This document shows positions 55,102 to 61,100 of a DNA stretch of 64,000 nucleotides, piece after piece (the first letter of the stretch is position 1; every line of letters begins with the position of its first letter). Under the pieces are notes generated by a model that had not been told where the DNA came from, searched no databases, and saw only the letters and a program-made list of their open reading frames with translations. The stretch is taken from the NCBI RefSeq assembly GCF_039555335.1, contig NC_092642.1:24650262-24714261 (forward strand). Reading direction: 5' to 3'. This DNA is from Amphiura filiformis (Eukaryota > Echinodermata > Ophiuroidea > Amphilepidida > Amphiuridae). The position numbers were made by a program, and so were the translations under genes.

Positions 55102-58100
55102 AAAATAAAGAAAAAAAAAGAAAAAAAAAAGATCCAACGCCTTTTTCAAACGCAATTTACAGCTTTAAAAGTTGCATTGGTAACTTTTTATCACAGAGAA
55201 TGTCCTTTGATATACTAAACAAATCCCTACCTGCCTACCATGTTACGCCAATCAATTGTTACGCCAATCAAACATTTTTTAGGCCTAAGGGACCGTTCAC
55301 AAACACTTGTAAGGGGGGGTCTGATGCAAAAAGGGGGGCCCTGAAATTTTTGACCCTCCTAAGGGGGGGGGGGGCCTGAAAAAAATGACCACAAATTTTC
55401 ATGGAAAATTTTAGTTTATTTGCTTTTCTATGGGGTTGACCCATAATTTTCATGTCAAAAAGGGGGGCCCTGAAATTTTTGAGGCCTGTAAAGGGGGGGG
55501 GGGCCGAAAAAGTTTCGCGATAATTTTTTTTGCATCAGGCCCCACCTTACAAGTGTTTGTGAACGGTCCCTAAGTTCTACAAGGCAACTCACCAAACATA
55601 GCAGGCAAAAACTTAAACACACTCGTACAATAACTGCACTGAAATTTAATCCTTGAACAAAACCTCTTAATCGCCTTTTTATCCAATTAATAAAAACATA
55701 TCACTACAAATGCCATTATATATCTATTGCTTACTACCTCAACCACTTTCACTATTATTTTCTCGGACAACAATCTCCATTCCCACTGGGACCTTTCCCA
55801 AAATATTAACCCTCGCCTTTTGAAGAAACGAACACATTTCTTGGGGAAATACCAAACCCCATCCACAATAGTCAAACACTTATTTCGGACATTTAGTCGT
55901 TTAGTAATTTTTTTCAGACATTTTCATAATCATGGATTTCAGTCAAGGTCAATTTAATTGAAAGCAGAAAATAATGAAATTGAAAATCTTTATTCAATGT
56001 CGTACATGTAAATCAACATGCTTTCCTTTTCAGCCGATAACGAACCACCTAGAGTAAAATGCCCTGGAGACATCGTCCAGTATGTTCCGGCAGGTGTCAC
56101 AGGAAAATTGATAAGATGGAAGGAACCAATAGTCAGTGACTACTCTTCCAGAAGTGGTGAAAAAGTAGTGCCTGTATCTCAAAGTCACACATCGGGACAA
56201 GTATTTTCGATTGGCGTCACAGTTGTACGATACACGTACGCCGATTGGGCTGGTAATACAGCTATGTGCGAATTTCACGTTCATCTCTTGGAAGGTAAGT
56301 ATTTAGAAACATATGGGTGACTATCGATTATCTAAATGTATGGCACATCTGTGATGTCAAATATATCAAGATTTCCCATCTAGAAGTATGATAATCGAGT
56401 TTCCCTCAAGAAAACAACTCTGCCACGGCTGTTTGATGTGATCATTTATTAGTTTTTCAAACAAAACATCATGTACACCCCAATTTTAGGCTTAACAGCT
56501 TAAAGCGGTATCATGCTAATGTTCACAGATGCTTTTGAGTCATTTTTAACTTTAATTTCCCCCTATTTTCAACATTAGTCACTTTCACAGCATTTTTTCG
56601 AGCTTTTCCTGATATAAAATGTTTCTATTTATGACAAGATTGCGTGGCGCTATTTAAATAAAGAAATTATGTCTTTCATGCTTTTAATACAAGTAATTCC
56701 TTTTATTTTTTGATGAAATATGTTTATAAAATTTCTTTGTTGATTATTTCACCTATTTCACCTGTGTAAATGGCAGTATTGATTACCTAACCCTGGGAAA
56801 TTAAAAATATGATTTAAAATAGTGAATAGCCATAAACCTATAGTTTGCATTTCGTTAATAATGAAGCCAAGTGAATTTATATACATCAAAAACCGTAAAA
56901 TCAAATTTGACGTTTGAGTAAAACTGTTACCCACGAGTCCAGCAAATGTATTGAGATAATAGATTAAATTAATGATTTGGACACTGAATTTAGTTTGACA
57001 AGCGGAATTGTAAATCGTACAAATGCGTTCACGTTTAAAAAAGAATACGACGGTATTGGCTGTTGATACCCACGAATTCTACGTAAAATGTCATTAATAA
57101 AGAAATCACGTTATTGATGGAGCATATCATGTCACGTCCAATGTGCTCTCTTTGAGCATATAGGCCTTTACTAGCAAGTCATACCAGGGGACAAGTTATG
57201 CTGGCTTAAATGAATTGGCGTTACCCACGAATTCAAAGATAAAGCACCATATATGTCATTGAATGTCCTTCAATCAAAATGAAATTATTACCGTTAGAAA
57301 GACGTTTGCATGATCTCTCATCATATGTAAAACGATTGAATTCCACCAAAGTTTGTGGACTCTAGAGGCCATTAAGTCAATTTGGCTAATAATTTTGTTA
57401 CTCGCGTATCAAAAATAAAATGATCGTTCTGAAAAATGTTTAGTGAATATGCCATAAATGACTATATCATGAAACGAAGTTTCGTTCTATAATTCTGAGG
57501 TCCAAGTGATTATTTTATGCAAATACATTTTACCCATAAAATTCCATAAAATCAAATTTGACGTTACCCACGTATCAACTGTTACCCACGAGTCCAGCAA
57601 ATATAATTGCCATTACTTAAATTAACATTTAATGACTTTGGACACTGAATTTAGTTTGACAAGCGCTTAAAATTGTAAATCGTACAAATACGTTCACCGC
57701 TTTAAAAAAGAATCTACGACGGTTTAAACTTTTGATACCCACGAATTCTACTTTAAAATGTCATTAATAAAGTAAATCACGTTATTGATGGAGCATATCA
57801 TGTCACGTCCAATGTGCTCTCTTTGAGCATATAGGCCTTTACTAGCAAGTCATACCAGGGGACAAGTTATGCTGGCTTAAATGAATTGGCGTTACCCACG
57901 AATTCAAAGATAAAGCACCATATATGTCATTGAATGTCCTTCAATCAAAATGAAATTATTACCGTTAGAAAGACGTTTGCATGATCTCTCATCATATGTA
58001 AAACGATTTAATTCCACCAAAGTTTGTGGACTCTAGAGGCCATTAAGTCAATTTGGCTAATAATTTTGTTACTCGCGTATCAAAAATAAAATGATCGTTC

Positions 58101-61100
58101 TGAAAAATGTTTAGTGAATATGCCATAAATGACTGTATCATGAAACGAAGTTTCGTTCTATAATTCTGAGGTCCAAGTGATTATTTTATTCAAATACATT
58201 TTACCCATAAAATTCCATAAAATCAAATTTGACGTTACCCAAGTATCAACTGTTACCCACGAGTCCAGCAAATATAATTGCCATTACTTAAATTAACATT
58301 TAATGACTTTGGACACTGAATTTAGTTTGACAAGCGCTTAAAATTGTAAATCGTACAAATACGTTCACCGCTTTAAAAAAGAATCTACGACGGTTTAAAC
58401 TTTTGATACCCACGAATCCCGAATAGATGCTGAACTTGAAAAACAAGGAGATTGTTTATTTTAAGTTTAAATCAGCACATATTCAAGCCATGGGTATGCG
58501 ATAATTTTTACAGTACTTACAGTTTATGCACCTAAGAAACGCAAACCCCAAACGGTACTATAGTACTTATAGCTTTACCCACGAATTCGGCGTTACCCAC
58601 GAATCCAAGGATTTATTTGTAAATTATATGTTTCTTATGCATCTTAACATTTTGAAAACATGCGAAATAGGTTCCAAAACAGTCCTGTTTAATAGCGTCC
58701 TCTTGAAGGTATACTGAAGCTGTATCATGAAGTTTTGATTGATTATCCTAAATTACCATTTTTGGGTAAATGCAATTGGTTAGAGAAACGGGAATCATTG
58801 AAACACAATGGAGGAATAACCGCATGATGGTTTCCAACCTTCTGTAATATTTTCTATTTTGCCGTTTACCAATACATACCTTCAAATATGTGTTACCCAC
58901 GAACATTTTGGTTACCCACGAATCCCTACTTAAATTATAGTTAACAATGTATTGATAGTGTCTTAGTTCATAGGAACTGTCAAACACGAGTTAATAGAAT
59001 ATTGCTGCATGAAAATATGGAATGATTTTACTAAAATAATAATATAAAACTGTTTGCTCTGTCTATTTGAATTTGGCAACTTCATTATTCTCCAAATTTT
59101 TATACCCAAAATGCCATAATGATCAATTCTAAATATTCCACGTAGTTTGTATTTTGATTAAAATTCATTTTAGTGCCATTGCAGCCTGAATTAGACATAC
59201 TGCTATTTTCAGACGCTGTTACCCACGAATCCATCCGAGATCCTCATCCTGCGACGAGATACAAAATCTAACTTTATATTTCTATGAAGCATTTATTCTA
59301 ATCTTTCGAAATAATACAGTAATGTTAAATGACAGCCACTTTGGAAAGAGTTCGAAGAATTGACATAATCTTAACTGTACACCTGGTTCTTTCTTAACAT
59401 TTGTAATAACCAAAATATTTCTTTGTAGATATAGGTAATAAAATTCTATTTTACGTTCAAAGTCTTCACCGATTTCTAGTGTATATGAGTCACACATAAA
59501 ATATTCAAAGATATTAAAGAAAGTGAAATTTTATGGCGTACAACAGGTGAAAAAGGCTTGAATTCGTGGGTAACATGCATATGCGCATTTAACACTTAAT
59601 TTGGTCTAGCAAGACAAGTTATTTTTCAATCCGATGGCACTTCCACCTGATGATTCACTAGATATAATCGTCTCATTTGATAAGTCTAGAATTGAAAAGG
59701 AAAACATTTTTAAAATGGCCCCCAGAGAGAATTTTGTCCCGCTTTGGCTGGAATTGACCATATACTAATAGTCAACCAACGATTTTAAAATACAGCGTTC
59801 AGCCTTCTTGTGGTCAAAATTTGGAGGGCGTAAACATGTTTTATATCTATATAATGACGTTAAGTCAGCCTCATTTGATTTTAGAACAGGCTTAACATGC
59901 CCCTTAAAATTTATTGTTTTTCAGTGCTTCCCGAATATTATTATTTACAAAAAAAACCTAACATTTCTGTAGATTAAAGACGACTACAAGCTGTGACCCG
60001 GCAGCACAAATGAGCCGTAAATTCCCTAAATTTTAGAACAGGCTTAACATGCCCCTTAAAATTTATTGTTTTTCAGTGCTTCCCGAATATTATTATTTAC
60101 AAAAAAAACCTAATATTTCTGTAGATTAAAGACGACTACAAGCTGTGACCCGGCAGCACAAATGAGCCGTAAATTCCCTAAATTGTATTCTGTACGAAGG
60201 TCATATTCATCGGTAACTTAAGCTGGCCCGACATCCGTCTCATTTCGATAGTCAAAAACTAATCAATAATCCTATTGTTGAAGTGGATAATAAGCTTCTA
60301 CCTTAGATGGCTATAGAACTTATAATAGCTCTGGTCTTTGTTAGGTTATATTGCTTAATCCTGTTCAAGTGGTGGGTTACCAGGCATTGCATTTTGTACA
60401 GGTATGCATAACCAACAATTAACAATGAGAGAACTTTCTTAAACCTCGTTGACTTGGGGATGATTTGAAATGACCGCCAATTATGACTGTTTGATATTTA
60501 TTGCCAACAATGTGGAAAAAGAGAAAAATAAAAAAACGTAAAAAGCTATTATTTTGTTGAAGGAGCAAAGTTTAACAAACCATAACCCGCTTCTGGATAT
60601 CGTTTGAAGTCAAATGATATACCATTTTTAAGTTTATGATGTTTATTTTTAAACACGAAATTGACCGGGGGAGGAATTTACGGCTCATTCGCCGTGGACG
60701 GTCACATATATCATGACTTTATTTTCAAAATGATTCGTGTGAAAATTAGTCACGGTCAAGAACCGTCGTAACGCCGTAAAAATGTCAATTTCAACATGGT
60801 CCGTGCGTATGCAAGGTACATATGTATGAAAAAGTCATATCGCAATGTCATTTTTAAACGGCCGATCTCACATGCATTTAATTGGACAACCTGTACGAAT
60901 GAACCGCGCTTATGAGTGAAGTCAAATTTGCTCACCCCCCTTTAGCTTTATTGTAATGATTTCTTACAAATAAAAAGGATCTTAATCATAGTTAGACTTT
61001 CCTTCATTATCCTTGACTGTATTTAACATATTGTAAAATGCAATTTTCAACGATGTCTTCACGATCGAACGTGCAAAATCTTAAAAACTGGCTAAATACG

